Positions 25,027 to 37,800 of a stretch of DNA of 64,000 nucleotides are shown here, piece after piece. The DNA is from Gonium pectorale (taxonomy: Eukaryota > Chlorophyta > Chlorophyceae > Chlamydomonadales > Volvocaceae), in contig LSYV01000002.1 of NCBI GenBank assembly GCA_001584585.1, positions 1,070,412-1,134,411 on the forward strand, in the 5' to 3' direction. The number at the start of each line of letters is the position of its first letter. Position 1 is the first letter of the stretch. A program made the translations under genes and the position numbers. Below the pieces are notes generated by a model. It made no database searches and had not been told where the DNA came from. It worked only from the letters and a program-made list of their open reading frames with translations.

Positions 25027-28000
25027 ATGGGGGCGGCTGCAAACGTAACCGTGCTCATTCTCACCTCGATCATCGTCCTCCCGAAGTCAAGCTATAGTAT
25101 TTATACAGCTGATGACGTGCTGTTTGCGTTCGGGACCTACAGCCGCAACATGTTTATTATCGAGGCTTCGCGCGTGTGGAGGAAGGGCGCCCGGACGCAC
25201 GTAAGCGGTGATCCCAATCAAGCAAGAAACACAGATTGGGCAGATCGGGTATAAGATGCGGGAGCATGCGCTGTGCAACACAGGTAGTAGTGAGCGAAGG
25301 CGCGCCCCTGGCATCTTTGGAAGCTCAAGGTAGGTGTGTGCGTCCCGCTTCGATTTACGTCACTCGCATGATCGACGGCTCCTTCTTCTTGCATCCGCAA
25401 AGCCGCAAATACTTGCGACCCTACCGGTTCCGCCCGGGCCCTCCGTTCCAGGTCCTTGCTTGCTGAATACCTGGTGCGCCCGCAGCTAATCCATGTAGCC
25501 AGAACCGTGGCCAGAGCACACACTGCATCCCACCGCCACCCAACTCCGCATACATGCATACAGGCGCACCCTTCCGGGAGACATTCTCGGTCGTGCCAGA
25601 CTTCCCGGGGTATACCCGCGCGCTGCGGCACGTCTTCGCCCTGATCATGGCGCACAGCCGCTACAACGGCACCTACAAGTGGTAGGCCATCTAGCTAGGA
25701 ACGAGCGAGGCGGCGCGCCTGCGCCTCGCGCGCGCGCCCGCCTCCAATAGCGTCTTCGGCCAGTTCGGCGCGCTCGCTCCATTAGCGTCTTCGGCACGCG
25801 GCCATACAATGCCAGACAGTAAGAGCACGCACGTGCGGTGCCACGAATTTGCATGTGTATGACGCTAGGGGCTGGAGGGAATGTCATGCGTACCGGTATG
25901 TTCACCTCGCTCCTCCGTCTTCCAGTGGCGCGCGCTCCATCACGCCGCCGCCCGCACACGCACTCATCACGCGCGCCCGGGGAAAAGGGGGAACAATGCG
26001 TTCATCGGCGCCTTCCAGCAGGCCTACATGTGGCCCAGCGAGCATTCGTGCCATACGTCCCGTTGCCTTCCGATCAGTTCCCTGCTGCTGCTGGCCGCAT
26101 GCATACGCGCAAGGCTGCTGCTCGGAGACGACGACACGATCTGGTCCCTGCGTGGCGCGCTGCAGCTGCTGAACGACATGGGGGTCTCCAGCGAGCAGCC
26201 GTACATGATCACCGACTTCATGTTCAAAAAGGTACGGTGCGGGTACACGCATGCATCTGCCCTAGCGTCTGCCCTGAGCGCTGAGCTCAGGCAGCCAGTT
26301 TATTCACACGTTTACTGGCATGCCCTGAGACATATCACCAGCAGCGATGTGGCCAACTGTATGGTGAGCCGGCCAGTTAGGTTGAGCTGTGCGCGGGGGT
26401 ATGAAGTGCGTAGCTGCTGCGAGCCGCCGCCCCCGCCTGATGATCATGATCGTGATGATGGTGATGAGGAGGAATCTACATGACTAACGCTCCCTGTGGG
26501 CGACATGCCATTGGCATCTACCGTTGCGCATCGACCTTCCCGCCCAGCCTGGCTATCTTCGGGGCGATTCGCTTGGCCTGACGAAAAAGCTTATAACTCG
26601 ACGAGGCTCTTCGTCCGGAGACGCCCTCCGGATGAGCATTTTTCGTCCGCTCCGACGATAGAGATAGCCAGCCTGCAGTCCCGCCCGCCCGCCCGCATGC
26701 TGAGATAAATGCCGAGCGCCGATCGGCCGCTCACTCCTCCGATCACCTCTGCCCTGGTTTTCTTACCTATTCCCAGTAGCAGAAGTGTACCCCCCCCCAC
26801 ACACACACACACACGCCGCCAGCAACTGACGAATGCCGCACTTACTCACACCTATGGAAGGCCATACACGCAGATCGGCGACGTCCACTACCCGCTGGCC
26901 AGCGATGAGCGATGCGATCCGTGTGAACCCGGCGTGAGGTACTGCCCCTGCCGCATCAAGCCCGCGTGCCGCGTCAACGGGACGCGCCACCACTCCAAGG
27001 GCGACTTTGCAATAGAGGATCGCAACTGCGTCATCTGGTTTCAAGGTGGGTGGTGCACATTGGTACTTGCACAGCAGTAGTGGCGGCGTTATCCCGCGCG
27101 CGTAAGCTGTTAGCTTCAAACGTGGCGCGAGGGATGAATGATGGGGCGCCTGTTTGCGCCATCGCACGTTGAAGAATGATTTGAGGCGTTGCGCCAGGTT
27201 GCTGGTACCGCCAGTCGCGAAGGCGCACATACATGCGCACAGGTCGCAGCGCGGTAGAAAGGGTGCGGTACATGCCTGGTCATTGGCCGGGCTCCTTGGG
27301 ATGCGCTCGCGCACACGCTCCTTCGGCGCGCTTGTTTGCTCCCTCTTCCTTTGCAGTATTCCGTTATCCCTGGCATACGGTCAAACCTCTCCGTCCCCGC
27401 GCGTTTCTGCTGCACGCCCGGCCTACAGGGGGGTCTGGCATCATGTACAGCGCGGGCATGATGGCGGTCCTGACGCAGGACCCCCATCTGCAGTTCCACG
27501 TTGCGTTCAGCGGAGTGGCCGAATTCGGAGGTGCGAGCGCACGTTTCACCGCTTATATTGGCGCCCAGCTGGAACGAATGGACTTCACTGGCTGGCAGGG
27601 TTGGTTCCCAACCATCCAGGAAGTTCTCCGCTCCCAGCCCCATGCTTCTGTGCTCATGTCTCTCAATGACCTGGCCCTAACGGCAACGCTGGCCAAAGCC
27701 ACGCCCCATCAATCAGCGAGCAGCGGCCGCTTTGCCTTGCTTGCTTCCCATCCAACTGAAGTACCCTGGCGCGCAGATTGGATCATGGGTGAAACCGCTC
27801 GGGCGGCCGGCTACGGATACACGGCGCCCGCCGCGGGGGAGCGCCACCGGCGCTTCGGGGAGCACTGGCTGTGGCCCGAAACCAACGCGACGGAGCTGGC
27901 GTCCATCGTGGCAGCGGAGCTGCGGATCAGCAGCACGGCGGTGATCACGGTGCACGCGTCGTCCCGGCGGGAATTGAAGGACTTCTTCATGGCATACGTC

Positions 28001-28027
28001 CTGCTAGCGGCGGTTATGAGCGTTTGA
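25027..28027 (+). CDS. Fringe/C1GALT1-like beta-1,3-glycosyltransferase (GT31)
   Basis: Six exons join in phase to 408 residues: 25027-25200, 25284-25329, 25564-25681, 26114-26231, 26874-27045, 27429-28027. The N-terminus (MGAAANVTVLILTSIIVL) looks like a signal peptide. The stretch DVLFAFGTYSRN...RVWRKGARTH matches the start of the Fringe fold. The exon 3-4 junction restores KWLLLGDDDTIW, with the metal-binding DDD at residues 118-120. Exon 5 is Cys-rich (CDPCEPGVRYCPCRIKPAC) and exon 6 begins with GGSGIM, the usual GGAG-type loop. By family it adds a beta-1,3-linked hexose to glycoproteins in the Golgi. The acceptor of exon 4 (GCGCAAG) has a weak pyrimidine tract, so that junction is the least certain. 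Intron 4 carries an inverted-repeat element. Confidence 0.85.
25697..25800. repeat. Small inverted and direct repeats in GT31 intron 3
   Basis: A 15-base motif WTAGCGTCTTCGGC occurs twice, near 25,746 and 25,783. It is flanked by GAGCGAGGCGGCGCGCC on the left and GGCGCGCTCGCTC on the right, which pair with each other. It could be a degraded element or a hairpin; nothing more can be said. Confidence 0.45.
26547..26674. mobile_element. MITE-like inverted repeat in GT31 intron 4
   Basis: The outer arms carry CTGGCTATCT (26,549-26,558) and AGATAGCCAG (26,662-26,671). Inner arms carry GACGAAAAAGC and GCATTTTTCGTC. The centre is a hairpin TCCGGAG-ACGCC-CTCCGGA. The whole stretch of about 128 bases can fold end to end. 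It is non-coding and sits inside an intron. I see no clear target duplication. Confidence 0.6.
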
Positions 28028-28344
28028 TCGAGGACGGAGCGCGTTGCGGATGGGAGCGCTCTAGGCATACAGCCCGTTCGATATGGGCCCAAACGCACCC
28101 GTGTGTGGGTTTTTTTACACGTGGAATGCCGTGCGTAGTGTCCCAGACAGCCTGCAGGTAGGTTGCCATCACAGCGGGTTGGGGCCTCTTTCATACCCGT
28201 AACCATGTTCTAGTGCTTGAACTGCAAGCCGGTTGCAAGTTGGTTCTGAAGGTGATCCACAGCATGGACACTTCGCACTTGCGCAACGCATGCAGCGCAA
28301 CCCTCCGTTGCCGTGGCACCTGAACAGGCCTTGCATGTATAAGA

Positions 28345-28500
28345 AATCGGCAGAGAAAGAGGGAGCACGCCTCTACGGTCATACACGCCCGAAGGCGCGA
28401 CGTTTCCAGTAGGGCGGGCGGGTACAGAGCAAGACGTTCGTCCCGCTCCCCACAAACACCGACTTACCAGCTTACCCGGTCTGTCGGACAACTTACACAC
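28345..28500 (+). repeat. Dispersed repeat family B, copy 1
   Basis: Blocks CTCTACGG, ATACACGCCCGAAGGCG, GACGTTTCCA, AGGGCGGGCGGGTACAGAGC, ACGTTCGTCCCGC and CCAGCTTACCCG occur here in the same order as at 41,800-42,030. This copy is shorter; the other has about 110 extra bases after GACGTTTCCA. Confidence 0.8.
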
Positions 28501-28669
28501 GTTGTCTTCGCCCTCCCCTCGCTCTACTGCTGTTACCTTTCAAATCAGCAAAACGCCTTTGGTAGTCCGCCGTTGGGACGGAGGACTGCTGTCCCGCAGC
28601 AGCCCAGACGTTATAAGTCCGCGAGCGGCTCGTGCAGGAACGTCTGTGCCCCCTCTCTCACCTCCGGTG

Positions 28670-28747
28670 GGGTGGTGATAAAGAAAGGGAAACGGGTCGC
28701 GTCACGGACACCGAATCGCAAACTCAGTACGAGGAGGAGCGGCGGCG
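28670..28747 (+). repeat. Dispersed repeat family A, copy 2
   Basis: Matches 14,881-14,962 with a few substitutions, including GGACACCGAATCGCA and GGAGGAGCGG. It is intergenic here. Confidence 0.7.
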
Positions 28748-31030
28748 GTGTGGGAGCCAGACACGGTTTTCAGCCTGGCAGGGGACACGACGTTGAAAGC
28801 GAAACTGTCCGCCTTCAAGAACCATCGATGCCGTTGGTACGGCACAGGCACCTCATGAGCTGTTCTGCTGCTTAGCATTTCGGAAACGCCGCCCAGTTAC
28901 CGGATTAGCAGGGGCCGCGTCTTATGCTAGGTTGTCGTCGTCGTGGTCGATGGTCCCGGAGAGGAGTCGACCGGCGGGCGAATGGATGGGTGGCGTCAAG
29001 GATAGTCGTTTCCGTGAAGCCCTCCTCGCGCCCTCTCCGAGCGCTATGGAGGATACGGAGGTTCGCCGCGTGTTCGCGGGAGGAGGGCTGTGATGCCGCA
29101 GCAGGTTTTCATGTAGCTTACACACTGTAGCGTACACGCCGTGGCTTACACGCCGAGGTATCATCCGTACTGGGCCATCCACAGCATTGGAAAGCCGTCA
29201 TGGCTCAATATTGTTTGCTGAGGTCCCTAAGAGTAGTCCTAGGCCCGTCCTCCTTTCCTAAAGCCTAGTACAATGCCACAGAGCTTTCCGGGGCCGAGTC
29301 ATGGCTGGAGTCCGCACGCTGCAGATGGCGCCCCGACACAGCCGAGGCCGCCTTGCACTGTGGTGCGCTGGGGTTGTGGCTGGGGTTCTCTTCACGAGCG
29401 GTTCTTATGCCTCCTATTTCCCGTGCGCTTTTCGCCTCCCTTTTGTAACCGCCGCAACAGATCAAAATAACACGTTCGTACAGCACTGTGCCCAAAGGTG
29501 GGCAGGAAGAGGACTCAGGATTGGGGAATGGGGGGAGATCGATACGCAAAAGCTTAGAGCTTACATTTTAGTGCCGTGCATTCACATACTTCAAGTATCC
29601 GAAAGGCATGCATGGCCTTGGAGCCTCCGTCCGTACCACATGGCAACCCTCCCATGCTGAGCATTGTATTTTATGCCGTACGCCTTTGAATTACTGAATG
29701 ACTATGCTATTGCTCAATTTCATCATCTCAACAATCAGTGCGGCTCGGCAAGACTCGTGTCTTCAGATGACATAAACCATGCAATACCCAACAGGAGGCA
29801 TTCCTGCCTCCTAATGCCCAACTGCAAGCTTGACGCAGTGTTAGAAAAAGCAATAACGTGCCGATTAGCCGCTTCAATAGCTAGTATTTGGCCGCTCAAC
29901 CGCCAACCGTGTCACCGCTAGCGAAGCCCGCGTCAATCCATCTGGCACCATCTACTTTTACGCCTCTCTCCAGATCTGGCCGTATCCTCAACCTATTCGA
30001 TGAAGGTGCTTTTCATTCCACCCGCCCAGCTAGCAAGGCGCAAGCAAAAAAGTAGAAGCAGTATGGTACATAACATGAACACCAGTTAGCGGACATACAA
30101 AGGGTACAGCACAGCAGCAGTGCGACTGTTGGAAGCCGTTGTGAGGCAGCGTGCCGAAGCTTGTTGCATCCGTAGGGAGGGCATCCGCCGCAGCGCAGCC
30201 GTCCCACGCAGCTGCACGACATCACAGGCGCCAGTTCATCATCACCCAGCTGTTGCTGGCCCCCCGCCGTAGCGCTTGCACTGCCCATAGCTGTAGCGCT
30301 GTGGCGGCGTCCGCCAGAAGCGATGACGCATAAGAGGAGACGTAATTCGGGGTAATACGTCACAGCAATCATCCGGCAAACAACATACAGCTAAAGGCGC
30401 TCAATCGCCCCCCCCCCCGCCCCCAGTCCGGGCAATCACGGCGGCCTCGCAGGACAGCGGCCTGGCGGCCTCTCAGCCGAGCTGTCGAGCCAAACCAGCC
30501 CGTACCAGGCGAGGCATATGCATTCCCATACTGTATGCCGTTAGGCAGCGGTGGCCACAGGGTCGCAGTGCACGACCTTTCCGGAGCGCCAAAATGCTGC
30601 CCGCGATGCATCCGTGCCTTAGCCCCACCTCCTCCCACGACCGTGCCCTGGACGAGAGGCGCATGTCGGCTGGAATGCCTTGATAATCTTATGAACATGT
30701 CGAGCGGTGCAATGACGGACTTGTCATGGGTTACGTTTGAACCTGGCTGGAGTCAAGGTTCATGTCCTTATGTACGTATCCCAGCGCCACGTTGAAAGCC
30801 CCCGACCGCCTCGGAGCACATTTTGAAGACTCGTAAGCTACGTGCATTTTCCCCACAGCTGCTTGCAAGTCCGGGGGGGGGGCGCATTGATCAAAATGGC
30901 AGCGTGGCGTGACGTTCCGGCACGAGCCAATCCTTGCAGGCGGGCTGCGCATAGCGCCAGCTTCCCGGGCTTGTGCGCCTCATGGCCAGTGCCAGTCGGT
31001 GCCGCCACAGTCGCCTGCCTCCATAGCCGT

Positions 31031-31127
31031 GGCCCGGCCAGTGACGCCGCCGCCGCTCGGCCTCAGTGGCCCGGCCAGTGACGCCGCCGCCGCTCGGCCT
31101 CAGCGGCCCGGCCAGTGACGCCGCCGC
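31031..31127. repeat. 37-bp tandem repeat
   Basis: Two full copies (31,031-31,067 and 31,068-31,104) and a partial third of a unit starting GGCCCGGCCAGTGACGCC are nearly identical. It is non-coding as far as can be seen. Confidence 0.85.
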
Positions 31128-31883
31128 AGGGCGCAATCCACGCGGCCCCAGCGCACCTTGCGACTGAGCGCCGCAGCTGGCCATTGCCGCTGCCGTAGGT
31201 TGCGCCACGCACAGGGGCGTTGCGGCGGGTTGCCACTGCATGCGTACCGACGCACCACGAGCCTGATGCTGCATTCGCTACGGCAGCTGCCGCCTCTCGC
31301 GCTCAATCTGTTGCACAGCGGAAAGAGAGGCGGCGGCCGGGGTTGGGGCCATGGGCGGCGGCCGCTGCGCCGCTGCGCCGCCGCTCCCATCCGCTGCCGG
31401 CGGCGGCTGCCGCGCCTGTCCCTGTCCATGCGTGGGCCCGGCCGCCGCTAGCGCGACAGGAACAGCCCCTCGCGGTGCCTGGCCACGCGGTGCCTGAGCT
31501 GGCAGGTTGAGCGCAGCGGGCAGGCCCGGAATGTTTGGGGAGGCGGGGTCCCCGGTGCCGCGTACACGGTTGGCGGCGGACGTGGCGAACTGTGTCGGGA
31601 TCGATAGGGGCGCGGCGGGTTTGAGGCACGGTTGTGCTCAGCATTGAGGACCTGCGTTGGCTATGGTTGCAGGAAGATTGCGCGTCTCAGAACATAAAGA
31701 AACGGACGACTTGGGTCTACAAAGACATGCAATGCATCGTCCTCATCTCTCAGAGGGGCAGGCACAAGGGGAGGCGCAAGCCAAGCGTGCCCCTGACGTC
31801 CTTCATCCCAAGGCTTCCGCGCACGAGCCGCCGCAGCCCGCTCCCCGCCCCCTCATGCCCGGCCGCTGCCGCCTTCTCCCATC

Positions 31884-34800
31884 TCACTCCTCACCAGTAC
31901 CCGCTCCCGGCCTGGGGCCCCGCCTCACCGTGCCTCCTCCGCAACCACCGGCCGGCTCCGCCGCGCGCAGCACGCCGGCCGCAATGAGCCTCAGCCGCAT
32001 GAGCACCTCCTCGAAGCACGGCCGCTGCAGATGGTTGAGCTGCAGGCAGTCTGTCAGCAACGAACCGTACTCGGACGGGCAGTCGGGCGGCAGGTGCGGG
32101 AAATTGACGTGTTGCACGTAGCCGCCGGCAGCGTTGGCATCGGGGACCCAGATCTGGCGATGACAGGGCGGAAATGGATAGGGAAACCTTTCTATCGGGC
32201 GGGAGGCATGAGGCATGCCAGCCAAGGACAGGGAAATGCAGGACCACGCGCGGCAAAGAAGCGGACGCCATGAACCACTGCAGCTGTTGGGCATGCGCAG
32301 ATTACAACGCAAGCTGGGCCGCCCAAGTGAAGATCCCGACAGCCCCTTCCCAACACCCATGCCGGCCCCCCTCCTGCAGGTAATCCAGACCCAACAATCC
32401 CTGTCCCAACCTGTCACAACTTCAGCGCACAATCCCCCACAACCACGCAAGCTGCAGTGCCATCGCAGCCCAAGCCCCGCACGCACCGGCCGGCCCCAAT
32501 ACAGCTCCCATAGCAGCACTCCGAACGCATACACATCCGCCGCACGCGAAAAGATGCCTTGCTGCGACAGCTCGGGCGAGGCGTAGAACGGCGTGCCCTG
32601 CCGCAGCCCACTGATGTGGCTCGCGTCCGCCAGCTTAACCGAGAGCCCAAAGTCCGCAACCTTGATGGCGAAGCCGCAGCGCCCAACAAGGGGATAGTTG
32701 CTAAGCTGTGTGCCGCTGGCAGCGGCCGCCGCCGCTGCGGCGGCGGCCTGGCCGGGCGGCGGGATGTACTGCAGCGCCTGCACGCTGGCTTTGCCGCTGT
32801 AGCCGGTGGGGGCGGCCAGCCAGCCAGGCGCCCGGGTGCCAGCTGCTCGGGGGCCCAGGCCGGGCAGCACTTTGAGCAACACGTTCTGCGGGGCGTGAGA
32901 GGGACGCGCGGGCGAACTTAGAACTCTATCCGAAGGGGCGTTGGGAATCCTGGAGGCAAGCTGGCAAATGCGCGCCAGAGATCGTCTTAGTATGCACAAC
33001 GGCCGTCCTGAACACCTACGGGACCCCTGAGCCCCTCCACTTGTGGGCTCACCTTCGGATTAAGGTCTCCATGTACGACGTTCTTCGAGTGCAGGTGCGC
33101 AAGGGCGGCGGCGACGCCCTGTGCGATGTCCAGTAGCATGTCCTGCGGGTGGGGACGTTGCAACGAAGTCAGCGGGAGCGAAGGCGGGCGAAGAAAGCTT
33201 GTGACCGTGTTATCATGCAATGGCTTCGCGCTGCGCATGGCTGTTTGGCGCGCCCGCCACTGCAATAACTCTGCGAGCTCAGGGCAAGAGCTGCAGGAGG
33301 CAGGGATCCTGCGCGGTTGCTTGCTCCTGAGCATGGCAAGGAGCCCGAGCTGGGTACGGCTGTAGCACTGTTGGCCATAGACTGGCGGCCCCGTGTTACA
33401 AGTGACACGAGGCGCAATCGGGTTCATGCTGGTGTAAAGAGGGAGGGCAGTTCCGCAGACTTTGCAGGGGAGCAGAGCGTCAGGTAGGCTGATGCCGAAG
33501 GTTTTCAGGAGAGAGTTGATAGGGAGGTAGCGGCACGAGGTAGCGGTGAGGCTGACAGCACCAGCCTTGAAGTAAAAGCACCCACCCTGTAGTTCTCCAC
33601 ATCTAAGAAGTAGTACGCCTTGCAGTCAAAGAAACCACTCATCAGGGAAGCTCTTCTTGACCATCGCACAAGGGAATGTTCAGACATGAAGACATGCATG
33701 TGACGAATGTGGCAGCGCGGGTTGGTGCCGCCACAGCGCGCCGCCAAGCCGACCCCGGGCGAACGCCGGCCGGTCAGTCACACATGGACACACGCACATG
33801 CTTCTCTTACCAGGTAGGGAAGCCCCGAATACGGCTCATGAAAGGCGCCCTTATCAAGGGAGCGCCGCAGCGTCCCCCCGTCCGCAAACTCCTGGATAAT
33901 GTACAACCGCCACTCCTGTGGTTTGGGTTGAAGGCCATTGATGAAAGGTTTAGGCAGAAGGGATGATGGGCCGAAGGTGCGCTCACGTGTCCAGTACTGA
34001 AACACATTGCGGCCGTCCAAACGTCAACCCGGTGTTACCACTCTCTGCTCCCGCCGCATACCCCTGTAGCCCACGGTCCGGACCGCACCTGTATGTCTGC
34101 AAGGGACTTTGGCTTGGACCCTCCCGGCAGCGCCGACCCTCCGTTTCGCCCCAACACCGTCATGGGCTTGGCGTCCACGGCGTAGGTGGAGATAATATTG
34201 GGGTGGCAGATGGACTTCGAGAGGGCCGCCTCCTGCGCGGGATGAAGGCGGAACAGAGGAAACGTATGGTTGATGCTGTCTGTACGCCCATTAAGGCGAC
34301 ACACACGGCGTTGCCGCTCCTGCAGTGCACTGTTTGCCCCAACCGACGCCTCCTCGCGCCGGCCCACTGCTCCTCGCCGCCAATCGCAGCTACCCACCTG
34401 CAGTGCTATCCGCCTGTTCACGGACGCAGTGGAGAAGAGCACGATTTTGACGGCCACGGGCAGGTTGTGCCACGTGCCCTTGTACACGGTCCCGAAGCCG
34501 CCCGAAGCCACCACGTCCGTCACCATGAGCTGATTGTCGTCGATCTGCGGTCCAGGTGGGGCCATCGTGGACGCAATGCTTGGCAGGTATCACAGATATG
34601 ACATGAACAAAAGAAAGATGTTTTGGATCTGCTGCCACTGCTTCGTTGTTAGGAACGACCTTGGTAAACATTGAGCTTCACCTCCTGTCGCTCCCAATCC
34701 GGAACCCTGGCCCTGCGCCACAGCACGTCCCCGTGTCCCCTGCCGCATCGAGTGCGCCTCCAAGCCCATCAGACGCACCGCGGCCGCACATCCTATCCCG

Positions 34801-37800
34801 CGTCCCTTTTTAGGATACATTGCACGCACCTCTCCGGCCAGGTCCACCGACAACCGCAGCAGCTCCTCGAGCACCGGGCTCTGCGTCAGGTGCTCATGCA
34901 GCTCCTGGGGTAGCGACGGCGCCGCCGGAACCGCCTCCCCCTCAGACCCGCCTTCCTTGTCCGCGCAGCCGCTACCGCCGCTCGGAGCTGTGCCGACATC
35001 GCTCCCACGCACGGCCCCACCCTGTCCCCCTTCTGCTCCTGCTTCTTTTCCAACGCCGCTGGTGCCGTTTCCGCGGCCGGCGCTGTCGGCGATGGCAGCT
35101 CCTTGAGGCGGCTCCTGAGAGCCACCGTTCGCGGCCACCATTCCACCCGCTGTAGCCGCTGCTAGTGACGCGGTGGTACAAGCCTGTGCTTTGGAGCCCG
35201 TGGTGGCCATGGCCAGATCCCGAGCCGCGGGCTGCGCCTGTGTGCTTCGCCGCTGCAGGCGCTGCACCATCGCCAGTGTAAACCCCGTAAAGGTGAACCC
35301 CGACTGCGGTGCGCCGTTGGCGCTGCCGGAGACCGACGGCGCGCTGGGCGAGTGGCGGCCGCGGCTATCGGCACTAGAAGCCGCCACCGCTGCGGTGGCG
35401 GGTGTGCCCAGAATAGTAAGGTGCTTGAACAGTTCCGCCAGGTCCGCGGCGGCAATGTTGAGCGGCATTTCTCGCAGCACTGCCAGCTCCCCGGTGCTGC
35501 TGCTGCCTACGCCCGCGCTGGGCTTGGCTTCGCTCCCAGCCACTGGGCCGCTGCTGCTACAAGCGCCGCCACTGGCGGCCTTGCACGGGCTGGCGTTGCT
35601 GTTGGCGGAAGGTGTCGTGCTCGCCGTACAGACGACGTCGGCGCTTCCCTGGCCGCCGCCGCAAGCCAGGCCGTCGCCGTGGGCAGCACCGCCGCTAACA
35701 TTCCCGACACCAGGGGCGGCGACAGCGACGGCGACACCACCGCTGCCGGCGCCACCGTTGACCACAAGGCGGGTGACCCCTGGGTCGCGGCCCGCCAGGT
35801 GGTCAAGAATCATTTGGGCCAATGGATTCGTTCCGGCAAGCTCCTCCAGCTGGTGGGCCTGCTTGGCCTGCAGGTTTCGAAGCTGTGTATCCCTCTCGCG
35901 TTTGCGGTTCCGGCGCACAACGTAAAGGGCGCCGAGCGCCACGAGTACGACGGCGCCGGCGGCGCCGCCAACCGCACCGCCGATTATGGGCCCGTTGTCG
36001 GCGCCGCCGTTGCCGCTGGCAGCGGCAACGGGCGGTGCCGCTGAGGTAATAGGATATGAGCCTGCGTATGGAGCACCACAGGCGTTTGAGAAGTGTCCAT
36101 ACCCCTGCACTCCGCGTCTGATCTGGGAAAGGAACACGCATGCAGGACCGGATAATCCCTGACGGCAGCCGTGCGCTTGAGTTATGTGTCCCAACGCCCG
36201 ACCACCCGATAAATCAGAGAACCGCTGCCCGTAGACCCACCCGTCAGCAGCGCTAGCAGATCGGGGCGATCGACGCCGGGGTCCACTGCAAACAGTACAT
36301 CCTCGGCGTCGAAGGCATCCAGATGCATTGCCCCGACTACAACGAGACCGAGGCTGCGATTCACGCTGGCAACCTGCGGGGAAGAGGAAGGAAGAAGGAT
36401 AGCGAGGGCGTGGGCCGGTGGCTAGGCGGCCAAGAACGCAAGGCGCAAGACGGACATAACAAGATGCCGTGGCCCGCACCGCAGCCATCTGCGCAGGGTT
36501 GAGGACAGTGCGGCGCGATCCGCAACTTTCTCCGCCACCATTTGCGCATTTCCGTAGCCGGTGCTTCTGCACAGCTCATGGCTGGGTCTGCAATCCCCAT
36601 GCTCCACCCACGCCCTTACATCCACACCTGCGCGTCGCGTTGCCAGACGGATTCGCAGGAATCGGGCGTCAGGCTGGGCGGTAGTGCTGCCAACGCGCCG
36701 ACATTCCCCGCCGCCTTAACACTGGTGTTGCCAGCAAGCGTGTCCATGCATGTCAGTAACACATCGATTTCGTGCCGCGACACGAGGAGAGTAGCCGAAG
36801 AGAGGATCACGCGTGGCTGGCCCGTCCTGAAGGTCGCGAGGAGGGTAATGAGGACAGGGTCAATGAGAGGTGGTAGCAGGGGCGAATGCACAGTGATAAG
36901 CCCCTAGGTTAAAGCCCAGCCACGCTTGCCCATCAAGCCCGCACGGCTGGCACCGGCCTCTTGAACAGAACGCAAGCACCTCCAGCTGCTCCCATCCCCA
37001 CCCTCCACCCTAGCAAGGGCGGCCCTTACCTGTCATGAGTCACAACCCACATGCCGCTCTGCAGATACACGCTGGGCGTGAGCTGCTGCAGGGCCGTCGC
37101 GGCGGTATAATCGGCTGCCCAGCCGGCGTTGCGCAGCACCAGGTGCTTGAACATGACCACCCCGCTGCTCGTCAACGTCACATAATTTGTTCCCCGTCCA
37201 AAGTCAAGGGCGACGTTCGTGAAGGGTTTGCCCTGCACCACAACCTGCCGTCGCAGCTGCAGCGCCGAGTCGGGCGGCCAGGCGGCCCGGTCCAGCGTGA
37301 TGTTACTCTGTAGTAGTAGCAGTAGCCGCGTGGTGTTGCCGTTTGTCATGCCGTCCTGCTCGGCCAGCCGAGCGATGGCAGAGTCGGGCATGGACAGCGC
37401 GCGCGCCATCTGGCCGGCGTTGTAGATGGCGATGATATAAGGAGGGCCGACACGAAAATCGGTGCCAAGCAGCTGGTTGACGCCCGTCTCGGGGACCACC
37501 AGCTTGAGGCCAAAGGTTTGGGAGGTGATCTGTATATTATAGCCTGTGATCCCCATACCGCACAGCCGGTAGAAGGTGAGCGAGCTGGAAGTCATGGCCA
37601 CCAGCTGCGGGATTTAGGGGCAAGGCAAGCGAGTCGTAAAGAGTACGGCACTCATCTGCGCATTGGCTTGGCGAGGTGCAATGCGAGGAAGGGCCCTTGG
37701 TCCCTCCCAGACCCTCATCCCTAAAACGACCCCCTCCAGTCAGACACGGCCCCCTCCAGTCAGACCGCATCCTCACATCCCCATTTTCTGGGCTCAGCGC

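Larger units (their letters stand above)
28028..31883. other. Convergent intergenic region, GT31 to receptor kinase
   Basis: The two flanking genes point toward each other, so both 3' UTRs lie here. I find repeat family B copy 1 (28,345-28,500), repeat family A copy 2 (28,670-28,747), homopolymer runs of C (30,408-30,421) and G (near 30,872), and a 37-bp tandem repeat (31,031-31,127). The open frame 29,301-29,660 starts with ATG but shows no domain I recognise. No gene is supported. Confidence 0.6.

Noticed and set aside
35173..36044. Two plus-strand open frames of 230-250 codons
   Set aside because: Antisense to the receptor kinase transmembrane and juxtamembrane exon.
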